Shown: one piece after another, positions 35,042 through 46,701 of the stretch | Numbering within the stretch: the stretch's first letter is position 1 | Layout of the letters: each line of letters opens with the position of its first letter | DNA from: Pestalotiopsis fici W106-1 | Taxonomy: Eukaryota; Ascomycota; Sordariomycetes; Amphisphaeriales; Sporocadaceae | Assembly (NCBI RefSeq): GCF_000516985.1 | Contig: NW_006917091.1 | Span: forward strand, 5,638,518 to 5,702,517 | Length of the DNA: 64,000 bases | Direction of reading: 5' to 3' | Notes under the pieces: generated by a model | Told to the model about the DNA's origin: nothing | Database searches by the model: none | What the model saw: only the letters and a program-made list of their open reading frames with translations | Position numbers and translations under genes: made by a program

Positions 35042-36031
35042 GTTTCGACTGGAGTAATGATTTCGAGGTTCTAGTATGTAGCGATGGAATGATATTGAGT
35101 GACAGTGGAAGTGGGAATGGGGTGAGGGAAGTCAATAGTGACACCAGCAATGAGACACACGGTGGTGCCTTTATTGGCTTGATCCCCACTCCTCTGCGCC
35201 GCGGAGATAACATAAAAGAAGTATCTACTTGTTTCAGGGTGTTTTGATAATTATATGATAGATAGTTGGTAGAGAGCGAAATGCGTACGATTGAGAATAC
35301 AAATGAGGTATGATCTTCTAAGGGTGATCCTGCAGATCTGAGCAAGCTCCTTTTCTCTCGGCCGCGAAAGATCATGGTCCTGTCCAGAGTGTGAGAGCCT
35401 ACCTCTGGCTAAAAGACATGGAGCTACCTGCGGCAGCTCCCATGTTCAGACATGAAGAATAAGCGGAAAAGAAAACACATCACCTCATCGATTGGCAGGA
35501 CTAATTGAGTAGCTTCTAGTTTATCTAAGGCAGAACGGACGGGACGTTGAATTTCCTTGACCTAGAACCTATGGTCGTGTGTAAGAGTATTGTTTACAAC
35601 AGTGGAACCTGGATGCCGATGGACAGGGAGCGCAAGTCGCCGACGCTAATTATTATGCTTCAGGCAACCCAGTGCATCTAGACCATGTAAAGCTGAAATG
35701 TTTTTTTTTTTAATTTTTTTTTGTATATATAAAAAATATACAAAAAAAAGGAAAGCCGGTAACAAAACCGAGTTTGCAAAGTACATCGTAGTTTGCGACC
35801 GGAATCAACATTGACAACAACGAGCACTTGAGATCTGCTGCTCAGCAAAGCAGACATCCAGCTGGCGGGCAGCTGGTGAAGCCTGACGTATTTGTCGCAG
35901 TAGCGCCTGCCGCTTCGGAGGAGCATGCAACGGTCGTACCTGAGTAGGTACCTAGAGTAGCTCCAAGCTCCCAAGCTTGAGCACTCGTACAGTCACCAAC
36001 ATCTACCCTCGCCAGCACCCTATGGACCACA
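35042..36031. other. Divergent promoter region with AT hairpin
   Basis: About 1 kb between the CorA-like gene (-) and COX23 (+). It contains T-runs and an AT-rich inverted repeat at 35715-35749, listed separately. No gene. Confidence 0.5.
35715..35749. repeat. AT-rich perfect inverted repeat (14-bp arms, 7-nt loop)
   Basis: Left arm 35715-35728 (TTTTTTTTGTATAT) and right arm 35736-35749 (ATATACAAAAAAAA) are exact reverse complements with a loop of 7 A/T bases. Either strand could form a hairpin. It may be a cruciform-prone spacer or the relic of an insertion. Confidence 0.85.
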
Positions 36032-36455
36032 ATGGCATCTCAAGGTGACAACGACAAGGACCCTTGGGACAAGGAGACCAAGCGAAAGTTCGAGAGGTAC
36101 GACGAGACCAAGCGATCACGATGCCGAGACCACTGTTCAAGCTGACAGGCTATTTGCGACAGTAAATCCAAGAGCGAATACTTCGATCCCTGCCAAGAAG
36201 CCGCCGAGCGAAGCATACGGTGTTTGAAGAGGAACGGAGGCGATCGGGCCATGTGTACAGACTACTTTGAGTACGTCGCGAAGGGATGAGATGCTAGGAG
36301 CAGCTACTGGAGACAAGAGACTGACAACCTTGGCAGGGCATACCGTGAATGCAAGAAAGAATGGGTACAACATCCAACTTTGGCAGGCCACGCTTATGAT
36401 GCTAACTTGTGTACAGATCAATAGGCGTAAGAAGGAGGGCGGCTCTTGGTTCTAG
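36032..36455 (+). CDS. COX23: COX23, twin CX9C cytochrome c oxidase assembly factor
   Basis: Spliced product of only 79 aa from four exons: 36032-36096, 36163-36270, 36337-36364 (28 nt) and 36417-36455. The protein reads as a CHCH domain: the first CX9C is in [16 protein letters not shown] and the second in [15 protein letters not shown], each with exactly nine residues between cysteines. It starts [19 protein letters not shown] and ends KKEGGSWF, as in COX23 proteins. The protein is imported into the mitochondrial intermembrane space through the Mia40 route and helps assemble cytochrome c oxidase, probably in copper handling. No long open frame reveals it; only splicing does. Size and motifs are complete. 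Confidence 0.93.
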
Positions 36456-37317
36456 GCTGGGACTGCCCCGTAGAAATGTCTACGAAATAGTAGTGGACAT
36501 GTGTACAACAATTGTATAATTCAACTCAGGCCAGTCCGGTGCATACATACATAGGTACGCTCAGGTTTGAGGTAGAGGAACAGACAGTGTAATGCACACA
36601 AACTGCCCGATTGTAGCTTTGAGGACACAAATAAACGACGAGACGGGTGTTTTTCGAGTATATTTTTGGACTGCTGCTAATGCATCACTGTATGGACTGC
36701 ACAAGAGGGATATCATGCTGCTAGTCCTGGAGTCTTGCCAATACTCTTTTTTTTCGTCATCGAAAATCGTCCTATTCTAACTGGCAAAAGTCCCCAATCT
36801 GGAGTACGTTAGCACCACCGCTTGCCTATTTCGGCGCCTATATGTATATCACTAATGGAGAGGCTCGTGCTCACAGACCTGTCGCCAATGGCAGAAAGAC
36901 GGGCGGCGCTCTTAGAACATGGGACCCCGCCAAATATTTGTTTTTGAGTGCAGCAACCCTTTGAGCCGATGAATGAGCTTGTAGACGGCCAATGTGCAAA
37001 CATGAAGAGTTGGTTATAGTGATTCTTTTATATGACGACGAGCGGCAAAATCTATGATGTCGCCTGCCCTTGATCGGATTTTTCACAGCGGGCCCTTTCC
37101 AAACAATCCTTAGCAGCTAGTTCCAGTGAATTTACAGACCTGGGGGGCTCTTTCTTCAGGTCATGTCACCCCACCAAATCCCGTAAATCTACCACACAAA
37201 CCACTCGGCCAGAGTTGAGTGAGGCCTCACCAAAGAAGTGCGCTCTGATTGCCTCAACCCCCGTTAGAGAGCCACCAATCCGTCAACCCCGAGAGCATCC
37301 TACGTGATTCCATCACA
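36456..37317. other. Intergenic region
   Basis: About 0.86 kb between COX23 and NAA25, both on the plus strand. It holds the COX23 3' region and the NAA25 promoter. Nothing else recognised. Confidence 0.5.
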
Positions 37318-40300
37318 ATGGCTGCTTCCTACTACTCAGGCAGAAACTTGCCCCCTCTGCGGCCCAACTGTGATGCTAATGTCCAGATCGCCTTTGGAGA
37401 GGGTAACTGGGCCAAGGCCATTACTTTGGCTAAACAACAGTTCAAGCGGTCACAAGATCCGTATTACGAGGTAAGCAGGCACACTTCCAGACCTTGTGGA
37501 GGATACAGGCGCTTTCAACTTTCTCTCCAACTTCCATGTTTTATCATCATCCTCATCCCAGCCAAGTCTTGCGACTAAGCGCTACACTGACTAGACCCTG
37601 TCGACTGCGCAAGAGCCTGGGAACCTGGACTGGAGTCTTGATGCGAGTGACCTAGCGACGGTGCATCGAATATTCCCACTGCAATTTCCGACACGAGACA
37701 GCATTTATTTGCCATACTGACATCGAATTTAGGCTGTCGAGTTGGCTGCTAGATCTGAGCTGGATACAGCCGCCGACAAGGTTGCCGCCTTCGTAGCCCT
37801 TGAGAAGATAGTCAAGGAGAAGAAGCCTGTCAAGGACCATTGGACCATCGAATTATTCGAGTGGGCAACCTCGCACATCGAGAAGGACTATTCAGAGTAC
37901 ATTGGCACACTGAGAGTCAACTTTGTCAAGGAATTTTGGAAGCCGGATGTGGACAAGGCTGGAATCGCCATCCGCTCGTACTGGTCTTGTGCGATCAACG
38001 ATGACTGGGAGAGTGCTCAAGCCGTACGTTTGCTGAGCCATAATGATAGGCTACGCTGACACCTTTAGATTGCTGCCACGGTGGACAAGAAATTTCCCAA
38101 TGAGTCTCGCCATTTGTTCTACAACATCCTTGCATATCATGTTCTCTCCGTAAGTGTCATCTGTAAATCAAGAGAGCCTCCGACAGCTGACTGTTTCTAG
38201 ACCAACCTCCCGGCCGACCACCCCAAGCGACAATTATCACGCCGCCTTGCTGCGGGTCTGATTGACAAGGCCCGGGATCTGCGTGACAAGGCAAGTCCGC
38301 CATGGCGGGAAATCCACGGCTCAAATCTAACCTTTTGACAGAACCCTGCCTCTTCCGACTATCCGCCACGCGCGATCACCAGCGAGGAAGAGCTTCTCCT
38401 CTGGATTCGTGTTCAAGTTGCCTCCGTCGACAATGACGACAGTCTTGTCGATCTCCTGAAGAAGCCAGAGTTCGATGCTCTAAAGCGCCTTTCGGAAGGC
38501 TTCGGCTTCGTGTTCAAGGAGATTATGCACCTTCTTTCACATTGCGAGGCCTGGCGTGAAGTCTTCGATATTGGACAGAAGCTTTTTGATCGAGCTCTTG
38601 CTTACATAGTCGAAGCCGCCAACGCATCTCTCTCCGATGTTGTTGACGAAGACGACGAGATGGTGAAGAGAATGGACACCATACTGAACTTCACAAAGGA
38701 TCAAACTGATAAGATTGGTAAGGCCCGAAAGGAGACGGAGTCGGCAGCATTTCAAAGTGCTGTCATGGATGGATCGCTCTGGATGTATTTCATCGGTGCT
38801 GCCAGCAAACTCGATGATAGCAAGAAGTTAGTTTTCGAGATCGATTGATGGTGCGGACGCTTGCTGACAACACTTAGAGCTCTCAAGCAACTGCGAGGCT
38901 TCATCGAAAAGGTGTCCAAAGTGACCAAGGTTAATGCCCTCTTCAGGCACCACATGGAGATCTCCAACCTCATCATTCTTTTCAACAGATACCGTTCCTC
39001 CGCCGTGAACGAGTCAACAGATGATCAAAGCACGCGTGTCAACCATCTATATACATATATTGTATCGTACCATAGTCAGGTGTCCTGCTTTGATTCTATC
39101 AAGCCTTTTCTGGAACAGCTTCGTTTCGATGAGGTTCAGTTCTTGTTGAGCCGTTTGGAACAAGAAGGTGCCGAGGTATATACTAGAAGCAAGATTTCTG
39201 GCAACCAAGGCTGACCCAGGTGACAGGAAAAGAATGATCTATTCAAGAACACTGCAATCTTGACGCTACGCCTCAAAATACGATACCTGATGACCACTTC
39301 CAACGTATCCATCAATGAGAAAGGAACAAACGCTCACCCCAGTTGCAAGTTCTGCAAGACTGATATTAAGGAGAATTCTTGCAATGTTTGCCTCCAATCA
39401 ATAGCCAAGGCCAGCGCCTGGCTCTACAACCAGAATTGCGACAATCATGGTCTTCGAGTACGCATTAACGACATGGAAGACGTGGACCCCTTTGGAGACC
39501 TTGCCATTGTCGGCACCACCTGTCTGCTCAAGCTTTCCGGCCTTGAAAGCGGACGCCGAAGCGTGGGCATCTCTTCTGAGACCGCAATCGATTTGAGGCT
39601 ACTCATGCGGGCCATTGCTTGGATGGAGCGTCATCACAACCGTGGTACCCAAAAGGGACAGGCAATCACTCTTTTCTTGGCAAAGCTTTACTTGCTGATT
39701 GGCTGTGTCCCTCAAGCCCACACGCTTTGGAGAACTTTGGAGGTGAAGAATGTAACACTCGACTCTCTTGGCCCTCTCTTCACGGATCGGCTATCGACCA
39801 TTGCTCCAGGAATGTGGCGCGCTGGTGCCCCGACGCCCATGACTCAGTTCCATCGATACTTTAAGGACGCTATCGTGCGACACATTCCTACACAGCTTCG
39901 AACGGCGCTCGAGAACGGTAACTACGTAAGCGTCCTGGGCTTGAAGGACAGCCGTGACCGTCTTTGCAACAGCTGCACAATGATTATGACCAATGTTGAA
40001 GACCGCCGTGGTCTCAGAGCGATCGGCAGCAAGTATACTTACGATACCAATGACGACCCCCTGCTGCGTAAGCGAAAGGATTAGTTTTTTTTTTCTTTGT
40101 AATAGACAGCAGCTGACATACTTGTAGGCCTGATCAAGGAAGATAAGAGGTTTGAGGTTGCCACGGATTATGCTGCCCTCCCCGATCTGGAACGGGCACC
40201 TGCCAGCTTGGCCGAGCTCATTAGCATCGGCCCCCGTCTTTCGGTAGGTTGGAAGAAGAAGAAAACGCGCTCTGCTTTCATATAAAGAAGAAGAAAAGCT

Positions 40301-41168
40301 AACTTGGGCTCAGGAATCTCGTGCAAAGTTGTCGCTGTATGCTGAGTACTTCCTTTCCTTGGTTTCATTTCGGGAAAGCAAGGAGTACAAGCCTGCAAAG
40401 CCAGGATTGATTGCCGATAAAGACCGCAACTCGGTTGCAGAGGATTCGACCAAGATTAGAGACAAGTTTGAAGACCCGCTGGAACTTTCTCTCCAGGCAT
40501 CCTGCTCGCCTAGCGAGAGGTTGATTGTCACTAGCGACGAGTACTCTTACTTCACCACCATCCAGAATCTGGCCGATTTGGTTGCTCTTGGCACCGCTGC
40601 TAAGACCTGGACTAAGAGCTCGCAACGGCCGAACGGTGTTTGGAGTGCGGTCCAGATCATTGTTGTTGAGCTCCAGGACCAGCAGGACGGCTTCATGGAG
40701 ACACGCGCCCGCATCCCGGCCGACGTTTCCGTTCTTGGACAATTCGTGTCCCTGCACTCTCTGGGCATGCTGCGAGAGTCCATCATCGCTGTGAAGCTGA
40801 CAGTTAACTACTTGGAGCGCGTCATCGCAGCCTCCAAGGATGCCCCCAAATGGCTGTCCGAAGACTGCAAGAATCTGAATGAGAAAGCCGCCCAATTCTC
40901 TGCTGTTGTGAAGCAACAGATCAAGGCTCTCAACGACGCCGCCAATGCTCCCGGCTGGCTTGACCGCATTGCTCAATTTACCTTTGGAGATTTGGCTTCT
41001 GGAGATCGAGTCGTGGACGAGACAGCCAAGGATTCTGAGAGCTCCGACTTGGACAGTGTCCTGTTCACGGCCTGTGGTGGCCAGGTTGGCCTCGAACACT
41101 CCATTGGTGAGATCCAGGAGAGCTGGCGCGAAGTTGCCAAGGGATGGAACACTGTCAAGCTTGACTAA
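37318..41168 (+). CDS. NAA25: NatB N-terminal acetyltransferase auxiliary subunit (Naa25/Mdm20/Arm1)
   Basis: Spliced product of 1069 aa. Exons: 37318-37470, 37733-38023, 38069-38149, 38201-38290, 38342-38826, 38878-39175, 39227-40067, 40128-40243 and 40314-41168. The helical, TPR-like protein has the NatB non-catalytic subunit pattern: early GNWAKAITLAKQQFKR, then LFYNILAYHVLS, then MERHHNRGTQKGQAITLFLAKLYLLIGCVPQA and a conserved C-terminal half. It anchors the catalytic subunit Naa20 to ribosomes so that nascent proteins starting Met-Asp, Met-Glu, Met-Asn or Met-Gln are acetylated. The fourth intron (38291-38341) is a GC-AG intron with the ideal donor AAG|GCAAGT. A short CxxC-type cluster (CKFCKTD, CNVCLQ) lies mid-protein. 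The start is the MAASYYSGRNL ATG. Confidence 0.95.
38291..38341 (+). other. GC-AG intron in NAA25
   Basis: A 51-nt intron with donor GCAAGT after AAG and acceptor TTTTGACAG. It joins DLRDK to NPASSDYPP in frame, and no suitable GT donor lies nearby. GC-AG introns make up a small share of fungal introns. Confidence 0.8.
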
Positions 41169-41736
41169 TTTCAGGATTCGCCAAAGCCCATGGATTTGGG
41201 ACGTAGTACGATTGGAGATATGAAAGGTCACACGGGCTCGGCTTGTCTTTGGGGAAAGGACCGAGTTGCCCAGGTAATTGATAAGCATTTCGTAGAGCGC
41301 ATGGTATATACATCCAGAGTCGCTTGCCGACCAGGAGTTTAGGCGCTCATGCAAAATGGGTAGATGGGAGACAGAAAAGGGTGTCTATTCACATTGAGCA
41401 TGTCCGTTCAAAGACAATAGTATTTTTCCGAGAGCATAGAGCAGCAACTCTGCGCTCGTAAACATCATACCAACAACAAAAAAAAGGGTATCACACTCTG
41501 AAGCTTCCATCGAGCAATCTCCCATTGCAATAATGCGCCCGCAAAATTGACCTAGTTCCAATCCGAGACCACGCCATGCAAATTACTGAAAAAACTGAAA
41601 GTTGCTTGTATCATAAACACCTAGTCAAAGAATATCATTGGAAATCAATGAAGGGTGGCTGCCCGTTTCTGGTGTTTTTGCTTGAGAGCTAGAGCCTGGG
41701 GCTATGAATTCGAAGAGAAGATATCTCCCGACAGCC
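41169..41736. other. Convergent 3' intergenic region
   Basis: About 570 bases between the stops of NAA25 (+) and ILM1 (-). No gene; a minus-strand frame overlapping the NAA25 end (40365-41354) is a shadow. Confidence 0.5.
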
Positions 41737-42364
41737 TTAGTTCCTCGAGTGAGTCGAGCTTCTCCTTCTCTTTCTAACCACAAAACTTCTCGTCTCTTCA
41801 CGCAACGTGACCCAGACCCAGAACCAGCTCATCATTTCGACAAACGCGAGGGTGAAGAAGACGCGATTGCGCAAGCCGTCCCAGCCGCCTCCATCCTGGA
41901 AGGCGCCGCGTTGTAGAGGGACTGGACGCCCCGAGCCCAGGCGGCTGCCGCGCGGCGTGGTCAAGAAGGTGACGACGGTGAGGAGGGAGAAGAGCAGGAC
42001 CCGGAGCGGCGCCTGGGCGGCCCAGTGGTGCACGAGCCAAATCTCCTCGGGCAGGGAGAGCGTCAGAATGTCCGAGAGGCCAAAGATGAGGAGGAGGAGG
42101 GCCAGGAGCGACGTCGTGGGTGTCGGCGTGTTGAATGCGGTGGTTTGGGGCTGGTAAGAACAGAGAAAGGAAGAGCGTTAGCTTTGCTGGCAAGACTGTA
42201 GGCAAATGGTGGGGGGGGATCATTACCATGCCCATGGCTTCGCCCAGAATATACACCAGCGCCTGATCGGCAATAGACCGCGGGCTAGTGAAGAAGAAGT
42301 AGCCCAGGGTGATGTGAAAGAGACATAGCGAGGTGAGGATCGTTTTCGCCGAGATGAGTGCCAT
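41737..42364 (-). CDS. ILM1: Ilm1 family membrane protein (increased loss of mitochondrial DNA 1)
   Basis: Spliced product of 183 aa (exons 42364-42227 and 42150-41737, 76-nt intron). It begins MALISAKTILTSLCLFHITLGYFFF and has the IADQALVYILGEAMGM motif that continues after the intron into PQTTAFNTPTP, as expected in Ilm1. Four hydrophobic segments follow the family pattern, the last near FFTLAFVEMMSWFWVWVTL, with a basic C-terminal tail. A longer frame begins at an upstream ATG (42445), but the family normally starts at MAL, so that ATG is preferred. In yeast, loss raises mitochondrial DNA loss; the protein localises to the endoplasmic reticulum, and its molecular role is unknown. It is divergent from CDC43 across 0.9 kb. 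Confidence 0.9.
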
Positions 42365-43264
42365 GGTGGTGAATAACAGAGCTCTGGTCTGCTTTCCTGG
42401 AGCAACGTGGGACTTGCCCTTTATTCTGTCGAGAAGAGCGTTCAAGAATAGGTATCGACGGCGATCCAGAGACTGGACGGGGAGCTTAAGTAGATGAAAC
42501 TGGGGTCCAAGAACGAATGAATGTGATCATTCCTTCCCAGGATTCGGAGGATCGCCAAGCTGCAGGAAGATGACTTGCAAAATCCGGGGAAAGGACAGGA
42601 CCCAACCAGAACCCAAGAGAGGCAGTGCGGGACAGACTTTGATCTGAGGAAGAAGAGAAGCGGCTGGCTGGCTGGCTGGCGGATCGTGTCTAGTTTGGTC
42701 TGAAAGAGACACGGGTTCAGAAAGAACTGACTCAAGAATAGAAAGCAGCTCTCTTTTTCGGAATACTTTCCAGGGACCAAGTGTCAGAAGCTTGTCCACT
42801 CGCGCGTCACAAGGGGCTTCTTTGGCGCCTTGTTGCAATGTAAGCTGCCGTCTTATCGAGGGGTCTGGTGCCTTATCATAGTTGCGCTAGTGGATGCTGC
42901 CGCCACTACGCTGCTGAGCTACAGGCTGTCCATGGCGGGGCAACCCTGAAATCAGATGGAACAGCTGAAGAAGCAACCTGGCTACCAATGAACCGCCGGG
43001 TCAGAGTCGAGCTGATTCGTTCACCTGAGGTGCATTGATCTGCTTGCTGCCGGCTGCACAGGAAGGCAAAGGGAGAGAGTTTCTCGGGCCCGTTCACGAA
43101 ACAGTATAATCAGCGATCGTGAATAGACAAGACTTTTCACCGCTTCCGTTAGATTAGAGGAGCCTCAACCGCCTGGTCTGATCATCCTACACACCCGTGA
43201 GTTCACTGCCGGCCGGCGCGGCTTCCACGAGTCATCAAACTCGGCCGAAATACCACCATCCATC
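42365..43264. other. Divergent promoter region of ILM1 and CDC43
   Basis: 0.9 kb with a short GGCT tetranucleotide tract and small shadow frames. It should contain both promoters. Confidence 0.5.
42662..42680 (+). repeat. (GGCT)n microsatellite, about 4.75 units
   Basis: Short tandem GGCT tract in the ILM1-CDC43 divergent promoter. Likely length-variable; no function inferred. Confidence 0.85.
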
Positions 43265-44575
43265 ATGGAGCTCGACGCCGCGCGCCACATTCGCTACTTC
43301 AAGCGATGCTACAGTGCCGTTCTGCCACACCATTACACGGCAAATGACAGCAGTCGACTCAGTCTCGGGTATTTCATTGTGGCCGGTCTGGACATACTCT
43401 CTTCGCCATCTTCTTACACAGCCTCGCCAGACTCAAAATCAAAACCACCTCCATCTCTTCTCACTTCAAAGGACAGATATCGGCTGCGCAAATGGGTCTT
43501 GTCCTTGCAGCACCGTGGCGGTGGTTTCTGCGGCAGCCCGCAGCATGTCTTCCCGGATGAGTTGCTGCCCAATGGACCAGTAACCGACCCAGAAAACGCC
43601 AACATTGCGGCAACCTACTTTGCATTGATGCTGTTGGCCATTGTGGCGGAAGATCCAAAGGAACCCTCAAAGGACATTCCCCTAGACATATACATAAATG
43701 TCAACAGGGTCGCCACGTTGCGATGGCTCAAGAGCTTGCAAAGAGAGGATGGAAGTTTTGGCGAGATTCTTAAGCCCGACGGCACTGTCGGAGGTGGTAG
43801 AGATATGCGCTATGCATACATGGCCGCGGTCATTCGCTGGGTGCTAGGAGGTGATCAGGCAGACTCAGGACTTGACTTCAACGTTGACAAATTTGTCAGC
43901 CATATCAAGCGGAGCCAGACGTTTGACGGTGGAATTGCAGAGAGTTCAATGGGTGAAAGTCACGCAGGCTACTCGTATTGCGCTGTGGCAGCCCTATCAA
44001 TGTTGGACCTCACAGCCGAAGACGAGGAAAACCCAAACAAGTACCTAAAGGCCGGAATACCAAACATTCCCGCTCTCGTTCACTATCTTGTCTCGCGCCA
44101 ATTTGTCTACACGGAAGAGACAGATGATGAAGATGATGAGACAGAGCCCAGCAACACGCCGGCCCCGGATATTGCTTCGCTAAGCTTGGAGGACCACTCA
44201 GTAGCCGGCTTTAGCGGTCGACCCAACAAGATCCCCGATACATGCTACACTTGGTGGGTGGCTGGGGCTTTGGACTTGCTCAGTGACGCCTTCGAGGGTC
44301 CGACTCGAGTCGACCAGGCATCTGGTAAGCAATTCCTGCTTGAAAAGACGCAACATGTCATTGGCGGCTTCGGAAAGAACGCCGGCAAGCCCCCGGATGT
44401 ATATCACGCATATCTTGGACTGGCAGCCCTCGCCACCATGGCAGGCGATGAGCAAGAAGCAGGACTGGGACTTTTCAATGTTAGATTATGCATTGGAAAA
44501 GAGGCGGCCAACAGAGTCGCCATTGGAAGAAAAGAAATACTCCAAAAGGCCGCTTTGGATGCAGCAGAGGATTAG
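43265..44575 (+). CDS. CDC43: Geranylgeranyltransferase type I beta subunit
   Basis: Intronless 436-aa protein. The prenyltransferase repeats are clear: LQHRGGGFCGSP, LQREDGSFGEI, SQTFDGGIAESSMGE and GGFGKNAGKPPDVYHAYLG. The zinc ligands Asp and Cys are in KIPDTCYTWW and the His in DVYHAYLGLAAL. A DMRYAYMAA motif and GFSGRPNKIPDTC are typical of the type I enzyme. An acidic insert (ETDDEDDETEP) sits between repeats, as in other filamentous fungi. With the alpha subunit it attaches geranylgeranyl to CaaL proteins such as Rho1, Cdc42 and Rac, so it should be essential or nearly so. It starts at MELDAARHIRYFKRC; the BVMO gene ends 175 bases past its stop on the opposite strand. Confidence 0.95.
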   Translation: MELDAARHIRYFKRCYSAVLPHHYTANDSSRLSLGYFIVAGLDILSSPSSYTASPDSKSKPPPSLLTSKDRYRLRKWVLSLQHRGGGFCGSPQHVFPDELLPNGPVTDPENANIAATYFALMLLAIVAEDPKEPSKDIPLDIYINVNRVATLRWLKSLQREDGSFGEILKPDGTVGGGRDMRYAYMAAVIRWVLGGDQADSGLDFNVDKFVSHIKRSQTFDGGIAESSMGESHAGYSYCAVAALSMLDLTAEDEENPNKYLKAGIPNIPALVHYLVSRQFVYTEETDDEDDETEPSNTPAPDIASLSLEDHSVAGFSGRPNKIPDTCYTWWVAGALDLLSDAFEGPTRVDQASGKQFLLEKTQHVIGGFGKNAGKPPDVYHAYLGLAALATMAGDEQEAGLGLFNVRLCIGKEAANRVAIGRKEILQKAALDAAED

Positions 44576-44750
44576 CCATGTACATTCTCAACCGGTCTGA
44601 CATTCTTCGCAAGCACCATCACCCAATTACAAAAAGGGAACTACAATAGAAAAAAAGTCAAACAACAGTCTCCGCTGATCAGGGCTTGTGCCATGGTATG
44701 TGCCACTATGAATACTCGCAATGAATCTGAATTATTATGGTCATTCTAGC

Positions 44751-46701
44751 TTACGGTATGTCCCACCACTGCTCGTGCAGGTCTTTCAGGCTGATATCTT
44801 GTGGAAGCTTCAAGTACGAGGTTATGTCCCTCTCCGGGTTAGCTTCAGCCTTGGTAGAGCCTTTTCCAAAATACCACGCGAGCCGATTGCCAGTTTCGTG
44901 AAGGTATTCGTACTCCCAGTCTTCCCATCGCGGATCTCTGGAGATGATTGCGACAAGACTGGCACTGCCGGGCCATAATCCGTGGATTCTTGCACCCGGC
45001 TTGCCTCCATTGTACCATGAACTGCAGTTCTCCGAGAGCACCGTGGTCTTCCAGAAGGCATCGGAATATTGAACATAGTCATCTGTCGCTTTCTTCGACG
45101 GCTGAATCGTCTTGATGCCTTCTCGGCCAACCTTGCGCAGCAGCTTGGCGTAAAAGGTGACCTGTGTCTCGACACTATGCGGAACAGTTCCGGACCGGCC
45201 AGAACCGTTGGGTCCGTGAACAAACAGCAAGTTCTTGAATCCAGGCGTCGAGGTCCCCAGATATGTATAGGGAAAACCGTATTCACCGCCCTCTGTCCAA
45301 AGATCTCTCAAGTCTTTTCCGTTGGAAACGATGCCGAAAGGAGGCACAGAATCCACGTTGGCTCCCGTCGCACAGAAAATCGCATCAACCTCGCGGTGCT
45401 TTCCGTCGACGGTCTCGATGCCCGTCTCGGTAAATCTTTTGATGTGGGTCTGAATGTACTCGACATTATCCTCGGTAATGGCTTCGAAATAGCCAGGTCC
45501 GGGAGTCAGCCGGCGACAGTGTGGCGAAAAGTCCGGAATGATGCTCTTGATCAACTCGGGCTTCTTTACCAATCTTTCCTTGATGAGTTTTATAAACTCG
45601 GCCTTGGACTTTTCATTGCTCTCGGAACCCCGAAGCCAACTGTCAAAACCACGCCAATATTTCTCCTCAAAGGTTTTTCGGTACTTCAAGTATGCCTCGG
45701 GATCCTTTTTGAATGTCTCTCTGAGCTCTTCCGAGATTGGAATGGGTTTGATGGAAGTGGCGTCACCAGAGAAAGAAGCAGCGATCCATGTCTTGTTCCT
45801 TGCATAGTGATCAAGGTGTGCGACGCGAGACTGGATATTAGAGACCAGCTGAATTCCCGAGGCACCATTGCCAATGACGGCTACACTCTTGCCCGTTGGG
45901 TCAAAGTTGGGGTCCCAGTTGGACGCATGTCGCAGGAGGCCCTTGAAATCCTTCAGACCGGGATAGTTGGGAAGCTTCCACGCGTTGAATCTTCCAATCG
46001 CTGTGAGCAAAAAGTCCGTCTCGTGGGTGTACACTTCCCCTGTCGCTAGATTGTGCACCTTGATGAGCCATACGGATCGCTGCTCATCCCATTGTGCCCC
46101 CTCGATGCGTTGGGAGAGCTTCAAGTACTTGTACACATCGTACTTGCGCGCAACTTTGGTCCAGTACTCGCGGATCTCGGGACCCTGGGCAAACTCCTCG
46201 GTCCACTGTGTATTTGGCTCAAAAGATGACTGGTACACATGAGCTGGCACGTCACACCTGACGCCAGGGTAAATGTTTTCGAACCACGTTCCTCCCTAAA
46301 TTGAATTAGTGTCCTTGAATCGACGGCAAGCCAAAGAGAATACTTACAACATCGGCATTCTTTTCGAATATGGTCAACTCTATGCCTGGAACCTTAGCTG
46401 GGAGCAGAACACCAGCAATTACACCAGAGAGGCCAGCGCCGACCACGGCTACTCTGACACTGCGCGGTTCATCGATGTATCGGTTGACGAGAGGTATTTC
46501 CGGCAAAAAGTACTTGTGTTGCGTCTGAGCAGGGTCCGCCTCTGGCTCCTTCAAAAGTGGCTCGACTATAGCCGCGACGCGTGCCTGCTCCACAGAATTT
46601 GTTTCTGCCGAAGGACGTGTTACATCTGCGTCTACTCTTTGGTGTAAATTGTCGACAGAAGTAGCATGAATGCTCTCTGGCGCAATTACTTCTGCTGTCA
46701 T
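44751..46701 (-). CDS. Baeyer-Villiger monooxygenase (class B flavoprotein, 4-hydroxyacetophenone-type)
   Basis: Spliced product of 632 aa (exons 46701-46348 and 46295-44751). An N-terminal extension of about 80 residues precedes the FAD motif VAVVGAGLSGVIAG. After the intron come GGTWFENIYPGVRCDVP, the BVMO fingerprint FKGLLRHASNWD (FxGxxxHxxxW[PD]), and the NADPH Rossmann motif VAVIGNGASGIQLV. This set marks a genuine BVMO, which inserts oxygen next to a ketone to form an ester or lactone, or oxidises S and N atoms. The N-terminal extension resembles 4-hydroxyacetophenone monooxygenases and fungal steroid or cycloketone BVMOs. The start chosen is MTAEVIAPES; the frame upstream lacks an ATG. 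It is the first gene of the 44.7-54 kb accessory block and is divergent from the transporter. Confidence 0.93.

Noticed and set aside
40365..41354. 329-codon minus-strand frame
   Set aside because: Lies opposite the last exon of NAA25, which is clearly conserved; it is a shadow of that strand's codon bias.
41798..42445. Longer ILM1 frame starting at 42445 and reading through the intron
   Set aside because: Reading through gives a proline-rich frame unrelated to Ilm1; splicing restores the conserved C-terminal half.
45069..46049. 326-codon plus-strand frame
   Set aside because: Entirely antisense to the BVMO gene, which has full family motifs.
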